The position numbers and the translations under genes are program-made. The notes beneath the pieces are model-generated. The model was not told the DNA's origin, did not search any database, and saw only the letters and a program-made list of their open reading frames with translations. Positions 35,944 through 46,925 of a stretch of 64,000 bases of DNA are shown here, in pieces. Within the stretch, counting starts at the first letter, position 1. Each line of letters begins with the position of its first letter. Source of the DNA: BOG-908 sp963850605 (GTDB taxonomy: Bacteria; Pseudomonadota; Alphaproteobacteria; Acetobacterales; Acetobacteraceae); contig CAWKLX010000007.1 in assembly GCA_963850605.1 (NCBI GenBank), forward strand, positions 1 through 64,000, read 5' to 3'.

Positions 35944-37438
35944 TCAGCTTGGATGAGCCGGGCTTTCGTCTTCGCGCTCCCCACCTTGATGCTCAACGGA
36001 TGGCGGCTCGGCCGTGTGTTCGGCGGTGTCCCCGCTCGGCTCCGCCTCGGCGCTGCCCACCTCCTGCTGTGATTCAAATGCCAGCTTTGCCGGTGCCGGC
36101 TCCTCCGCCGGGGGCAGGTTCAGCTCTTCGGGTGAGACCAGCCGGTCCTGCACCTGGGCCATCTCCAGGATGTAGTCGACCACCTTGTCCTCGAAGAGCG
36201 GACCGCGGAGCTGCTCGATCGCCTGCGGCGTCTTTCGAAAGAACTCGATCACCTGCATTTCCTGGCCCGGGTAGCGCGAGGCCTCCGCCCGCAACGCCTG
36301 GCTCAGCTCGCCTTGGCTCACTTGCACGTTCGCCGCGCGCCCGATCTCGGACAGCAACAGGCCCAGCCGGACGCGACGGTCGGCGATGGCCCGGGTACTC
36401 GGCCCGCAACGTCTCGGTATCCTTGCCGCGATCCTCTTCGTCGATCTGGCCGGATGCTACGTCCTGCTCCACCCGTGCCCAGATCGCGCCAAACTCGGCA
36501 TCGACCAGGTTTTGCGGCGCCGGGAACTGCGCCTGCTCGGCCAGGACATCCAGCAGCTCGCGCTTGATACGCAGGCGCGACATCTGGTCGAGTTCGCGCT
36601 GGAGCTGCGCGGTCAATGCCTCGCGCAGCTTCTCCAGCGACTCGAAACCCATTTTCGCAGCGAGCGCGTCGTCGAGGTCCTGTTCGGCCGGACGGCCAAG
36701 CGCCTTGGCCGTAACGGCGAACACAGCCGCTTTTCCGGCGAGCTCGGCCGCATGATAGGCGTCGGGGAAGGTTACGCTCACGTCGCGCGACTCGCCGGGC
36801 CGCATGCCCGCCATGCCCTCGGAAAAGCCCGGGATGAACCCTTCGCCGCCAATCTCGATTTTCGCGTCCTGCCCGGCCCCGCCCTCGAACGCGACGCCGT
36901 CGACGCTGCCCACGAAGTCGACGGTAAGCACATCGCCCGTCTCGGCGCCGTGACCTTCTGCCACCGGCAGCACCTCGCGCTGCTGCGCGGCCAGGCGAGA
37001 CAGGGTCTTTTCGACCGAGTCGGGTGCCACTTCCGAGCGAAGCCGAGTGAGGCTCAGTGCCGCCAGATCGGGGACCGAGATCTCGGGCAGCAGCTCCATT
37101 TCGACGCTGAACGCCAGATCGGATGCCTGCTTGCCGTCGATCTTCGGCTCGCCGTCCAGCGCCACCTTGGGTTGGCCCGCAGGACGCAGACCGCGCTCCT
37201 CCACCATCTGATCGGTGGCCTGGTTCAGCGCATCCTGCATGACTTCGGCCATGATAGAGGCGCCAAAGCGCTGGCGCACCAGATTGACGGGCACCTTGCC
37301 TGGCCGGAACCCCGGCAGCTTTATCGTGCGGCCGATCTCGGCCAGCTTGGCGCCTACCTTGCCCTCGATCTCGGCCGCCGGGACGACGACTGAAAACGCG
37401 CGCTTCAGCCCGTCGGAGAGCGTCTCGGTAACCTGCAT
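35944..37438 (-). CDS. tig: Trigger factor (one frameshift)
   Basis: Ribosome-associated chaperone and peptidyl-prolyl isomerase. After correcting one extra base at about 36392 (CCCGGG run) the protein is about 497 residues. The N-terminal ribosome-binding domain contains the signature LPGFRPGKVPVNLVRQRFG; the FKBP-type PPIase domain spans VLTVDFVGSVDGVAFEGG to VSVTFPDAYHA; the C-terminal arms continue in the second frame (ASRYPGQEMQVIEFFRKTP). An acidic tail of about 40 residues ends the protein. ATG 37438 gives the family start MQVTETLSDGLKR. Order tig-clpP-clpX-lon is standard. Confidence 0.92.
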
Positions 37439-37483
37439 CGCAAACTCATCCTCAAAACTGATCGGCCATTGGTGGGGGTCGGC

Positions 37484-37568
<85 letters not shown>

Positions 37569-37710
37569 CGGCCGCGATCCGCGCGGCGTAGCGCACGAGG
37601 CGCGGGGCGGCAAGGCCGGGTGGCCATGGACGAGGGCCAGGTGCCCCGTCCTGGACCCTGTCGGGCGTAAGTGCCGCGCTGGGTGCGGCCAATCGGCCCC
37701 AGACCTTCCT

Positions 37711-38688
37711 TCAAGCGCTACCCTGGTCACCAACAAACCGCGCCAGCCGCACGGCCGTGTGTCCGCGGCTCGGTCGCAGGCTGGGCATCACCAGCAGGCA
37801 ATCATCGTGCGGTGTGCGAATTTCGACGTCGCCGTCCATCGCGATCAGCGTGTCACGCGCCGCCACAACGTCCCCACCCCTGAACGACTTGACGAAACTG
37901 AACCCGCCCGAGCCGGCGGTTATGGCCGCGGTTACCTCGGCATAGCGGGTTTTGTCCCTGCCCTCATCGCCGTCGGTCGGCAGCTCGGCCAGGCCTGTGG
38001 CACCGAGCAGGCCGGTCACTGCGCGCTCCATGGCGGTGATTGTGGCACGACGCCAATGTTGCCCCGCTTCCACCAGGACCGCCACTTGCGATCCGTCATC
38101 CCGCACGAAAGGTGGGTAGTCGATCAGCCTGCGTCCGCTTGCATGGCCGTGATCGGCCACTACCAGAGAAGGCGTGCCGATGGAGGCGGCCAGGGCGCGC
38201 CCCCGTGCTGTCGGACCGCTCAAAATCAGTGGTTCGGAAGGCCATAGCATCGAATGCAGGTCCAGCAGCACGTCCGCCCGCTCGATCAGCGGCCGCATGG
38301 CGCGTGCCCGGGCCAGCTCGGACGATTGCCGCGGCCCGTCCAGCACGCCGGGGTCCCAGAGACGATTGAAATCCTCGTCCAGGTATCGCGAGGCGGTGGG
38401 TTGGGCTGGATCGAATCTGTCGTAAGCGGCCAGGTTCACAAACCCCAGGGTCAGCGTGCCCGATCGCGGCTGCGGGTTCATCCGCAAAAGGCGGTCCAGT
38501 GTGACCGCGCCGGCGATCTCGTTGCCATGCACCAAGGCGGTTATGAGGACATGCGGGCCAGGCGAGCTAGCACGGAAGGTCCAGAAGCCCGGCAGGCCGG
38601 CATTGCCCGCGCGCCAGGGCCCGAGATCGGGCGCCGAAAGCTCGACCTCAAAAGCAGGCAGCGGCGGCGCCGGCGTCTCCTGCGTCAC
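37711..38688 (-). CDS. AstE/AspA-type zinc acylase (M14 family)
   Basis: Putative zinc-dependent amidohydrolase of the succinylglutamate desuccinylase/aspartoacylase group. 325 residues. Zinc ligands are visible as His54 and Glu57 in LVHGNEIAG and His145 in LLDLHSMLWP; the catalytic glutamate is Glu207 in VLVEAGQHW. The C-terminal part (FVKSFRGGDVVAARDTLIAM) forms the beta-sandwich that shapes the substrate site. The substrate cannot be named; no arginine-succinyltransferase genes are nearby. Neighbours (tRNA-Leu, esterase) give no pathway context. Confidence 0.75.
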   Translation of the reverse strand: MTQETPAPPLPAFEVELSAPDLGPWRAGNAGLPGFWTFRASSPGPHVLITALVHGNEIAGAVTLDRLLRMNPQPRSGTLTLGFVNLAAYDRFDPAQPTASRYLDEDFNRLWDPGVLDGPRQSSELARARAMRPLIERADVLLDLHSMLWPSEPLILSGPTARGRALAASIGTPSLVVADHGHASGRRLIDYPPFVRDDGSQVAVLVEAGQHWRRATITAMERAVTGLLGATGLAELPTDGDEGRDKTRYAEVTAAITAGSGGFSFVKSFRGGDVVAARDTLIAMDGDVEIRTPHDDCLLVMPSLRPSRGHTAVRLARFVGDQGSA

Positions 38689-38870
38689 CCCGCCATTCCC
38701 GCGCCCACCAGCTCAACGACCATCGCGGCAATCTATACCCGGACCTTGGCAGGGCAATCGCAGCGACGATCCAAATGATACGAATCTGCAAGAATACGGC
38801 GCGCGGGCAACAAGGCCGTCCCCAGGCTGGCGCCAGGGACGGCCATTGCGCGGCCGGATGCTGCGCGCGG

Positions 38871-40420
38871 CTACTTGCCGGTGAGCACGGGCCGCCAGAA
38901 CGCGCAATGGTGCTGCGCCCCGAACCCGGATTCGGGCAGCGGCGTGGGCGGCAGAAGCGATTGGACCGTCTCCGTGTCCTTGGAGAACGCGGTCCAGGCT
39001 GGCGCCCCGGCTGCCTCCGGCGTGCCATGGGCGGCAAAGCTGGTCCAGTATTTGACCATTGCGTCCGACAGCGAACGCTCCTTCGCGTTGAGCGCGCGCG
39101 TGCCCGGCAGCTCCGGCAGGGTCCACAGGAACTGCAACTCGATCGCATGGGCCGCGCCGTAATCGTAACCTGGTACCGGTGGCAGCGACCCCTCGGGCGC
39201 ATGGCGGTCGTTGAACTGGTAGGCATAGACGGGCACGTGGCGCGACGCCCAGTGGTCGATGAGCCAGGCGCCGCAGGCGAACGTCTGGTCCGTGATCACG
39301 GCGGCCAGCGCATAAACCGGCTTGGCGTAGCGCTGCACCTGGTAGCGCTGCGCCACCAGCGGGCCGAAGGTCGGGCCGTAGATGCTGTCGAGCACGCCCG
39401 GATACTGGGCGGCCGTCAGCCCGGAATCGGCCGGCAGGAATAGCCGATACTCATCGTGGTTGGAGCCGTCGATGACCGGCACGCGGTTGAACTTGCCGGC
39501 CTCGAACGCGGGAACCAGCGACAACGGCAGGGTGGTACCGTCCACGATCGTCGTGAGAACTCAAACCGGGATTGTTCTCGGTCGCCAGGATCTGGTCTGA
39601 TGTCGCCGCCCGCAGGCAGGCCGTATCGGCCGGTGCACAGTTCAGCGCGGTGGCGATGGTGTTCCCCGTGGCTTCGGCCGCGGCAAGCGTTGGCAGGTTG
39701 ATCGCGTAGCCGCCGCTCTCCACGATCGCGCGGCTGAACAGCCCGTAGGCGGTGGGCGATGCAAGATTGGACAGCGTGCTCAGACCACCGGCGGAACTCC
39801 CCGAACATCGTAACTCGCGAGGGATCGCCGCCGAACCCGGCGATGTTGCGGCGGACCCAGTCCATCGCGAATTGCTGGTCCTGCAAGCCGTAATTGCCGG
39901 CGACATGCCCTTCGGTATCCAGCCCCAATTCCGCCAAGAACCCGAAATAGCCGAGCCGGTAGTTGACCGTGACGACGATGACCCGGCCCTGTGCGATCAG
40001 CTTGACCGGGTCGTAGTCGTTGCTCTCGCCCACGACGAGCGCGCCGCCATGGATCCAGAACATGACCGGCAGTTTCTCACCCGCCTTGTGGTCCGCGGGG
40101 CGATACACGTTGAGATACAGGCAATCCTCATTGTTGGTCGCGACGCCAAACGCCGATGGCGGCTGGGCGCAATGCGGGCCGAAGCTGGTCGCGTTGGGCG
40201 AGAACAGGGCCTGGGGCATCGGCTGGGGCGGTTGCCAGCGAAGAGCGCCGACCGGCGGGGCCGCGTAGCGAAGGCCCAGGAACTCGTCCATGCCCTCGGC
40301 AACCACGCCAGTGACCTTGCCGTTCTGGGTAATGGCGGTTGGGGCGGCCAGGACAGGCGCGGCGCATGTCAGAGAGAGGGCGGTCAGGGCGAGACAGGAT
40401 CGTAGGCTGGGCCGGGACAT
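38871..40420 (-). CDS. Secreted type-B carboxylesterase (two frameshifts)
   Basis: Alpha/beta-hydrolase of the carboxylesterase/para-nitrobenzyl esterase family, about 515 residues after correcting one-base insertions near 39795 and 39557. A signal peptide is clear (MSRPSLRSCLALTALSLTCA, then APVLA). Family signatures follow: EDCLYLNVYRP, oxyanion-hole FWIHGGAL, the nucleophile elbow GESSAGG (disrupted by the first insertion), the acid in DGSNHDEYRLF and the His region YDYGAAHAIELQFLW. Typical bacterial size. Substrate unknown; a periplasmic or secreted ester hydrolase is likely. Confidence 0.83.
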
Positions 40421-40611
40421 AGGCAGGTATCCTCCAGGCGGCACCGCGGACGTGTTGATCACGTCACCGGCCGTCCATCTAGGGTAAGCGCCCCAGGTAG
40501 GAGGCCGCAATCCTCCCCATCGCGCTCGTGATGAAGGGTATGGGTGGCCTGGTTGGGCGGGATGAACCGACCGAGCGACGATGTGGCCGGGTCACTTCTG
40601 TGGCCCTCGCC

Positions 40612-41107
40612 CTACTGGCGCGTCTCGAACTCCCGCGGGCGCAAGGTGTGGGCCATGCGGTCCATCAGGCCGTTGGCCATGCGGGGTTCGTCGCCCCGAA
40701 AAAAACCGTGGGCGACGTCCATGTACTCGTTGATCACGACGGCTACCGGGGGGCCATCTCGCATGACGAGCTCGGCGCCGGCAGCGCGCAACAGGGCGCG
40801 CAGGACCGGGTCCAGGCGGGCCAGCGGCCACTCCTCCGGCAGCGAGCTCCACCAGCAATGTGTCTATCTGATCCTGCTTTTCGACGGCCATGCGGACGAT
40901 GCGACCGAACAGTTTGACGTGCGCGTCGGGGACCCGGCCCTCCTCGAATCCGCCGCTGCCCGGGATTTCGCCCAGGCGGTGACGGACGAATTCGTCGATC
41001 ACCGTTTCAGTGGCGGCCCCGCCCTGCTCGGCCTGGAACAGGGCTTGTACGGCGCCGACGCGGGCGGCGGTGCGGGGACGGCTGGTGGGGGCACTGGATT
41101 TCGTCAT
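40612..41107 (-). CDS. nusB: Transcription antitermination factor NusB (one frameshift)
   Basis: RNA-binding component of the antitermination complex acting on rRNA operons. From ATG 41107: RTAARVGAVQALFQAEQGG, then FGRIVRMAVEKQDQIDTLLV. The frame breaks at about 40845 (one base too many or two missing) and continues as LPEEWPLARLDPVLRALLRA and VVINEYMDVAHGF, ending at 40612. Corrected length about 164 residues, normal for NusB. The ATG overlaps the ribH stop as ATGA, the classical ribH-nusB linkage. Confidence 0.9.
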
Positions 41108-41589
41108 GCGGAAACACCTAGGCGGCGGGCGGCGGCTACTTGCAGCAGGGCGGCGGCGGCGGCCTCGGCGCCCTTGTTGTGGCCGTCCGGGCCGCTTCGG
41201 GCGACCGCTTGTTCGATGGAGTGGACCGTCAGCACGCCGGAGCCGAGGGCCACGCCGTGTTGCAGGGCGACGGACATCAGGCCGGCCATGGTTTCCCGGC
41301 AAATGAAATCATAGTGGTCGGTGCCGCCGCGCACGATGCAGCCCAAGGCCACGTAGCCCGCGAATTTTCGGCCGGTCGCGCGGGCGGCCATGCCGATCGC
41401 CTGGGGAAGTTCGAAGCTGCCGGCGACATCTAGGATTTCATGGGTGGCGCCGGCTTCGTCCAGGATGCGCGTGGCACCCTCAGTCATGCCGTCGATCACT
41501 GCGCGGTAGTAGGGCGCGCGCACAACCAGCAGATGGCCGCCGCCCGCCAGTTTCACGGCGGCCGGCAGGGGCGCGTCGGCGGTGCTCAA
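41104..41589 (-). CDS. ribH: 6,7-dimethyl-8-ribityllumazine synthase
   Basis: Penultimate enzyme of riboflavin synthesis, condensing 3,4-dihydroxy-2-butanone-4-phosphate with the ribitylamino-uracil. 161 residues with YYRAVIDGMTEGA, the substrate loop GSFELPQA, GCIVRGGTDHYDFIC and GVLTVHSIEQAVARSG. No ATG fits; the TTG at 41589 overlaps the ribB stop as TTGA and gives the full family length, so coupled translation from TTG is likely. Confidence 0.92.
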   Translation of the reverse strand: MSTADAPLPAAVKLAGGGHLLVVRAPYYRAVIDGMTEGATRILDEAGATHEILDVAGSFELPQAIGMAARATGRKFAGYVALGCIVRGGTDHYDFICRETMAGLMSVALQHGVALGSGVLTVHSIEQAVARSGPDGHNKGAEAAAAALLQVAAARRLGVSA

Positions 41590-42716
41590 TTTGGCACGAT
41601 GTCGATGGGGCGATGGCCGACGACGTTGAGGCCATAGCCTTCCAGGCCGACGATGGCGCGCGGCGTATTGGAGAGCAGCACCATGTCGTGCACGCCGAGG
41701 TCGGCGAGTATCTGGGCGCCGATGCCGTAGTCGCGCAGCATGCGCTCGCGGGCATCGGCGTGGCTGTGGCGGCCGGTGACGAGATCCAGCAGGCCGGCGG
41801 CGCGCCAGTCGTGCAGGACGACCATGATGCCGGCGCCTTCTGCCTCGATCTGTCGCATCGCCTGGTGCATCAGGCGGCTGGTACGGCCGCCGGGGAGCAT
41901 CTGGATGGGGTCCAAGGCCTGCATGCGCACCAGCGCGGGTTTCGTCTGGGTGATGTCGCCTTTCACCATGACCACGTGCTCGGCGCCGTTCAGTGTGCTG
42001 GTATAGATAAAAACCTGCCAGGGGCCGGTATCGAGTTCCTGCGTGTGCGTCTCGTGCACGCGGCGGACGAGCTTTTCGGAGGCGCGGCGGTGGGCGATCA
42101 GGTCGGCGATGGTGCCGAGTTTCAGGCCGTGGAGTTGCGCGAAGGCGACCAGGTCCGGCAGGCGGGCCATGGTGCCGTCGGCGTTCAGGATTTCGCAGAT
42201 GACGCCGGCCGGGATCAGTCCGGACAGGCGGGCGATGTCCACGGCGGCTTCGGTATGGCCGGCGCGGACTAGCGTGCCGCCCGGGCGGGCTGCGAGCGGA
42301 AAAACGTGGCCGGGGGAGACGAGGTCGCGCGGGCCGGAATCGGGGTTGATGGCGACGGCGATGGTGTGGGCGCGGTCGCGCGCGGTGACGCCGTGGGTGA
42401 TGTTCTCCCGGGCCTCGATGCTGACGGTGAAGGCGGTTTGATGGCGCTGCTGGTTGGCGACCGCCATCATGGGGAGCTCCAGGCGGCCGATCTGGGCGGG
42501 GCTGAGCGCCAGGCAGATCAGGCCGCGGGCGTGACGCATCATGAAGGCCAGCGCCTGGGGGGTGGCGAACTGGGCGGGAATGATCAGGTCGCCCTCGTTC
42601 TCCCGGTCCTCGTCGTCTACCAGAATGAACATGCGGCCGGCCTGGGCTTCGGCGATCAGCTCCTGTGTCGTGCTGATGGCGTCGTGCAGCGTGTGGCGCG
42701 CGAGAACCTCGCTCAT
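41586..42716 (-). CDS. ribB: DHBP synthase with degenerate GTP cyclohydrolase II domain (RibBX type)
   Basis: Makes 3,4-dihydroxy-2-butanone-4-phosphate from ribulose-5-phosphate. 376 residues. The N-terminal ~200 are an intact RibB domain: FILVDDEDRENEGDLIIPAQ with the acidic metal/substrate loop, then RAGHTEAAVDIARLSG and GVICEILNADGTMARL. The C-terminal ~170 resemble GTP cyclohydrolase II, but the zinc-binding cysteine cluster (SECxTG...CDC) is missing; the equivalent stretch reads VMVKGDITQTKPALVRMQAL. That half is probably non-catalytic, a known alphaproteobacterial arrangement. Overlaps ribE (ATGA) and ribH (TTGA). Confidence 0.9.
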   Translation of the reverse strand: MSEVLARHTLHDAISTTQELIAEAQAGRMFILVDDEDRENEGDLIIPAQFATPQALAFMMRHARGLICLALSPAQIGRLELPMMAVANQQRHQTAFTVSIEARENITHGVTARDRAHTIAVAINPDSGPRDLVSPGHVFPLAARPGGTLVRAGHTEAAVDIARLSGLIPAGVICEILNADGTMARLPDLVAFAQLHGLKLGTIADLIAHRRASEKLVRRVHETHTQELDTGPWQVFIYTSTLNGAEHVVMVKGDITQTKPALVRMQALDPIQMLPGGRTSRLMHQAMRQIEAEGAGIMVVLHDWRAAGLLDLVTGRHSHADARERMLRDYGIGAQILADLGVHDMVLLSNTPRAIVGLEGYGLNVVGHRPIDIVPN

Positions 42717-43363
42717 GCCGCCTGCTCCGACGGCCGCGGCGTGGCGACCGACGGCTGAATAGCCGTTTCCTGCAATCTGGCGACGTAGCGGGCCAGCATG
42801 TCGATCTCGATATGGACCGCGTCGCCAGGGGCGCGGGCGCCCAGCGTGGTGTGCTGGGCGGTGTGCGGGATGATGTTGACGCCGAATTCCTGGCCACGCA
42901 CCTCGTTGACGGTCAGCGATATGCCGTCGATGGCGACCGAGCCTTTTTCGGCGATGAACCGGTGCAGCGGGGCCGGCACGGTGACGGCGATGCGCAGCGA
43001 GCCGGCTTCCGGACGGACGGACTCGATGTGGCCCAGCCCGTCCACATGGCCGCTGACCAGGTGGCCGCCCAGCTCGTCGCCCAGGCGGAGCGACCGCTCC
43101 AGGTTGATGCGGGTGCCGGTCTGCCAGCCGCCCAGGGTGGTGCGCGCCACGCTCTCGCCCGAGACGTCCACGGCGAACCAGTCCGGGCCGAGGGCCGTGG
43201 CCGTCAGGCAGCAGCCCGAGCAGGCGATGGAGGCACCCAGGGCGGTGCCGCCCTGTGCGGACAGGAACTCCGCCGGTGCCTTGATGACGGCGCGCATGTC
43301 GTGCCCCGGGGTGCGGGTGACCTCGCGCACGATGCCGGTGGCGGTGATGATCCCGGTGAACAT
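42713..43363 (-). CDS. ribE: Riboflavin synthase alpha chain
   Basis: Final step of riboflavin formation: dismutation of two lumazine molecules. 216 residues with the two homologous barrel repeats; N-terminal MFTGIITATGIV, first-repeat SIACSGCCLTAT, GGHLVSGHVDGLG, and second-repeat VAIDGISLTVNEV. ATG 43363 overlaps the ribD stop by one base (TGATG); the upstream in-frame start at 43402 lies inside ribD. Confidence 0.94.
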   Translation of the reverse strand: MFTGIITATGIVREVTRTPGHDMRAVIKAPAEFLSAQGGTALGASIACSGCCLTATALGPDWFAVDVSGESVARTTLGGWQTGTRINLERSLRLGDELGGHLVSGHVDGLGHIESVRPEAGSLRIAVTVPAPLHRFIAEKGSVAIDGISLTVNEVRGQEFGVNIIPHTAQHTTLGARAPGDAVHIEIDMLARYVARLQETAIQPSVATPRPSEQAA

Positions 43364-44511
43364 CAGGCCCGGCCGAACACGCTCATGACGTCGGGCCCGC
43401 ATGCGCGCGGGGTATCCAGCAATGCAAAGCGCCGCATGTCAGCCAATGCCCCTATCCCCAGTCTCTCAAGCGCCGGCCGTCCGTCGCCGCCGATGACGGC
43501 GCCGGCGTGGAACCACACCAAGCGGTCCACCAGATCGGCCCGCAGCAGCGCGGACGCAAGTTTTTCTCCGCCTTCGACCAGCACGCTGGTCAGGCCGCGC
43601 GTGCCGAGCGCCTGCAGCGCGGCGGGCAGGTCGATGCCGTCCGGCCCTTCCGGCACGGGCACGCAGCGGGCGCCCGCCTCGGCCAGGCGCTGCGCGCGCG
43701 AGGGCAGCAGGTCGCCGGGCGGGGCGCCGTAAAGGGTCACGTCGTCCGGTGGGCCGTCGGTGTGATAGAGCAGCCAGGTTGGCGCTTCGTATGCCGTGCG
43801 GACTAGCTGTCTGTCCGGCGAGGTGCGCAATTTTCCGTCGGCCACCACGCGGACCGCTGGGCGGTGCGCGTAGCCCGGGATGCGGCAGGTGAGCGCCGGG
43901 TCGTCCGCCGCCACCGTGCCGGCGCCGACCATGACCGCGTCGTGCTGGCCGCGCAGGGCATGCGCGGCGCGGCGCGCCTGCGGCCCGGTGATCCACTGGC
44001 TCTCGCCGGTGCGGGTCGCGATCCGGCCGTCCAGCGTGGTGGCGAGCTTGAGGGTGACGACGGGGCGGCCCAGGGTGACGCGGGCGAAAAAACCGGCGAG
44101 CGTTTCCCGAGCCGCTTGTTCCAGCACGCCGGTTCGTACCTCCACCCCGGCGGCGCGCAGTTTCGCCAGGCCGTGGCCGTTGACGCGGGGGTCTGGGTCG
44201 CCGCACGCCACCAGCACGCGGGCGATGCCGGCGGCGACCAGCGCGTCCGCACAGGGCGGCGTTTGGCCGTGATGGCTGCAGGGTTCCAGCGATACGTAGG
44301 CGGTGCCGCCGCGGGCCGCTGCGCCTGCGGCGGCCAGGGCCTGGGTTTCGGCGTGGGGACGGCCGCGCAGGCCGGTGCGGCCGCGGCCGACTACATGGCC
44401 GGCCGGGGACACGATGACGCAGCCGACGGAGGGGTTGGGCCAGGTGCCGCCAAGGCCGCGTTCGGCCAGGGTGATGGCCGCGCGCATGTGGGTGTGGTCG
44501 GTCAACGCCAT
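43363..44511 (-). CDS. ribD: Bifunctional riboflavin deaminase/reductase RibD
   Basis: Deaminates and then reduces the pyrimidine intermediate of riboflavin synthesis. 382 residues. The zinc-dependent deaminase domain has HAE at 53-55 and the cysteines of SLEPCSHHGQTPPC (78 and 87). The reductase domain has RPVVTLKLATTLDGRIATRT, DAVMVGAGTVAADDP and LVEGGEKLASALL. ATG 44511 overlaps the nrdR stop (TAATG). Confidence 0.95.
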   Translation of the reverse strand: MALTDHTHMRAAITLAERGLGGTWPNPSVGCVIVSPAGHVVGRGRTGLRGRPHAETQALAAAGAAARGGTAYVSLEPCSHHGQTPPCADALVAAGIARVLVACGDPDPRVNGHGLAKLRAAGVEVRTGVLEQAARETLAGFFARVTLGRPVVTLKLATTLDGRIATRTGESQWITGPQARRAAHALRGQHDAVMVGAGTVAADDPALTCRIPGYAHRPAVRVVADGKLRTSPDRQLVRTAYEAPTWLLYHTDGPPDDVTLYGAPPGDLLPSRAQRLAEAGARCVPVPEGPDGIDLPAALQALGTRGLTSVLVEGGEKLASALLRADLVDRLVWFHAGAVIGGDGRPALERLGIGALADMRRFALLDTPRACGPDVMSVFGRA

Positions 44512-44963
44512 TAGTCGCCGTCCAGCGAGCCCAGGAACGCCTCGAAATCGCGGGCCTCCCTGAAATCCCGATAGACGCTGGCGAAGCGGACGTAGGCCAC
44601 CTCGTCCACTTCCTTCAGCGTGTCCATGACCAGCTCGCCGATCTGGGCGCTGGGAATGTCGGTCTCGCCGGACGCTTCCAGCTGGCGGACGATGCCGCTG
44701 ACGACGCGTTCGATGCGCTCGTCTTCGACCGGGCGCTTGCGCAGCGCGATGGTGATGGAGCGGGCGAGTTTTTCGCGATCGAACGGCACGCGCCGGCCGT
44801 CTGTCTTGACCACGGTCAGGTCGCGCAGTTGCACACGTTCCACGGTCGTAAAACGCTGCCCGCAATTGGTGCAGGAGCGGCGGCGGCGAATGGCCGCCCC
44901 GTCCTCCGCCGGGCGGCTATCTTTCACCTGGGTATCGTCGTGGCCACAGAAGGGGCAGCGCAT
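44511..44963 (-). CDS. nrdR: Transcriptional repressor NrdR
   Basis: Zinc-ribbon and ATP-cone regulator of ribonucleotide reductase genes, sensing ATP/dATP. 150 residues. The zinc ribbon is Cys3/Cys6 (MRCPFCGHDDTQVKDSRP) and Cys31/Cys34 (RSCTNCGQRF); the ATP-cone follows (VVKTDGRRVPFDREKLARSI). Coupled to ribD. glyA, its usual upstream partner, is about 530 bases away on the same strand. Confidence 0.95.
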   Translation of the reverse strand: MRCPFCGHDDTQVKDSRPAEDGAAIRRRRSCTNCGQRFTTVERVQLRDLTVVKTDGRRVPFDREKLARSITIALRKRPVEDERIERVVSGIVRQLEASGETDIPSAQIGELVMDTLKEVDEVAYVRFASVYRDFREARDFEAFLGSLDGD

Positions 44964-45046
44964 AGGTTGGAAAGTGCCTGGGTTAGCTTTCGCGTGGTAT
45001 AGCGTGAACGGATGGCCAGGACGAACGGGCGGAGAAGGGCACCGAT

Positions 45047-45356
45047 ATGAGCGGGTTTTCTGGTCGTAACCCGCGGCGCCGGCCTACCCATCCCGGCGCG
45101 GTGTTGCGGGAGGACGTGCTGCCCCCTTGCGCATCGGCGTGACCGAGGCGGCCGAGCAATTTGGCGTCGGACGGCGAGTGCTGCATGCGATCGTGGCCGA
45201 AAAGGCGTCGGTTACGCCGAGTTGGCGGTTCGCATCGGCAAGGTTTGCGACAACGGGGCCGATGTGTGGCTGCGGATGCAGATGACGCGCGATTTGCATG
45301 CGCGGCAGCATATGGCGGAGGTCGTGGAGTCAATACGGACGATGAGGGCGACGTAG
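45047..45356 (+). pseudogene. HigA-type antitoxin gene, broken by two one-base deletions
   Basis: Read across two missing bases (near 45130 in a C-run and near 45218 in CCGAG), the plus strand encodes about 103 residues of an XRE/HigA-family antidote: NPRRRPTHPGAVLREDVL, then a helix-turn-helix (VTEAAEQFGVGRRVLHAIVA) and VRIGKVCDNGADVWLRMQM. These are the HigA landmarks (HPGE-like start, NGADVWLRMQ). No intact HigB toxin precedes it; 45000-45040 (YSVNGW-like) might be a HigB relic, but this is weak. It lies opposite to the surrounding genes. Either a decayed module or two sequencing errors. Confidence 0.6.
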
Positions 45357-45490
45357 CAGCATACCAGATGTGCCGTTACACTTTCAGGTCCGCGGAACCT
45401 GAGCAGACGGTCGAAACGCGGCTGTGACGGATGTAACGGTTCCGAACGGCATCGCGCCGGCGAAAGAGTGCACGCTGAGTTCCAAGAAAA

Positions 45491-46795
<1,305 letters not shown>

Positions 46796-46925
46796 GGGCC
46801 TAGTCTCCCTGGCGGCACGGGCGGGGCGTTGCGTGTGGAGCGCCAAGAGGGCAGCGTATCAGTCACGCAGGCGTGCGCGAAGCCCAGGCGCGCATGTCGG
46901 ACCCGCCCTGCCTCGAAGGAATCGC

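Noticed and set aside
44964..45046. FMN riboswitch for the rib operon
   Set aside because: No FMN-element conserved blocks are visible before nrdR or ribD.
45000..45046. HigB toxin upstream of the HigA-like gene
   Set aside because: Only a short YSVNGW-like stretch recalls HigB; too little to call.
46796..46925. Glycine riboswitch upstream of glyA
   Set aside because: Only 130 bases lie between glyA and the permease; I see no tandem aptamer core.
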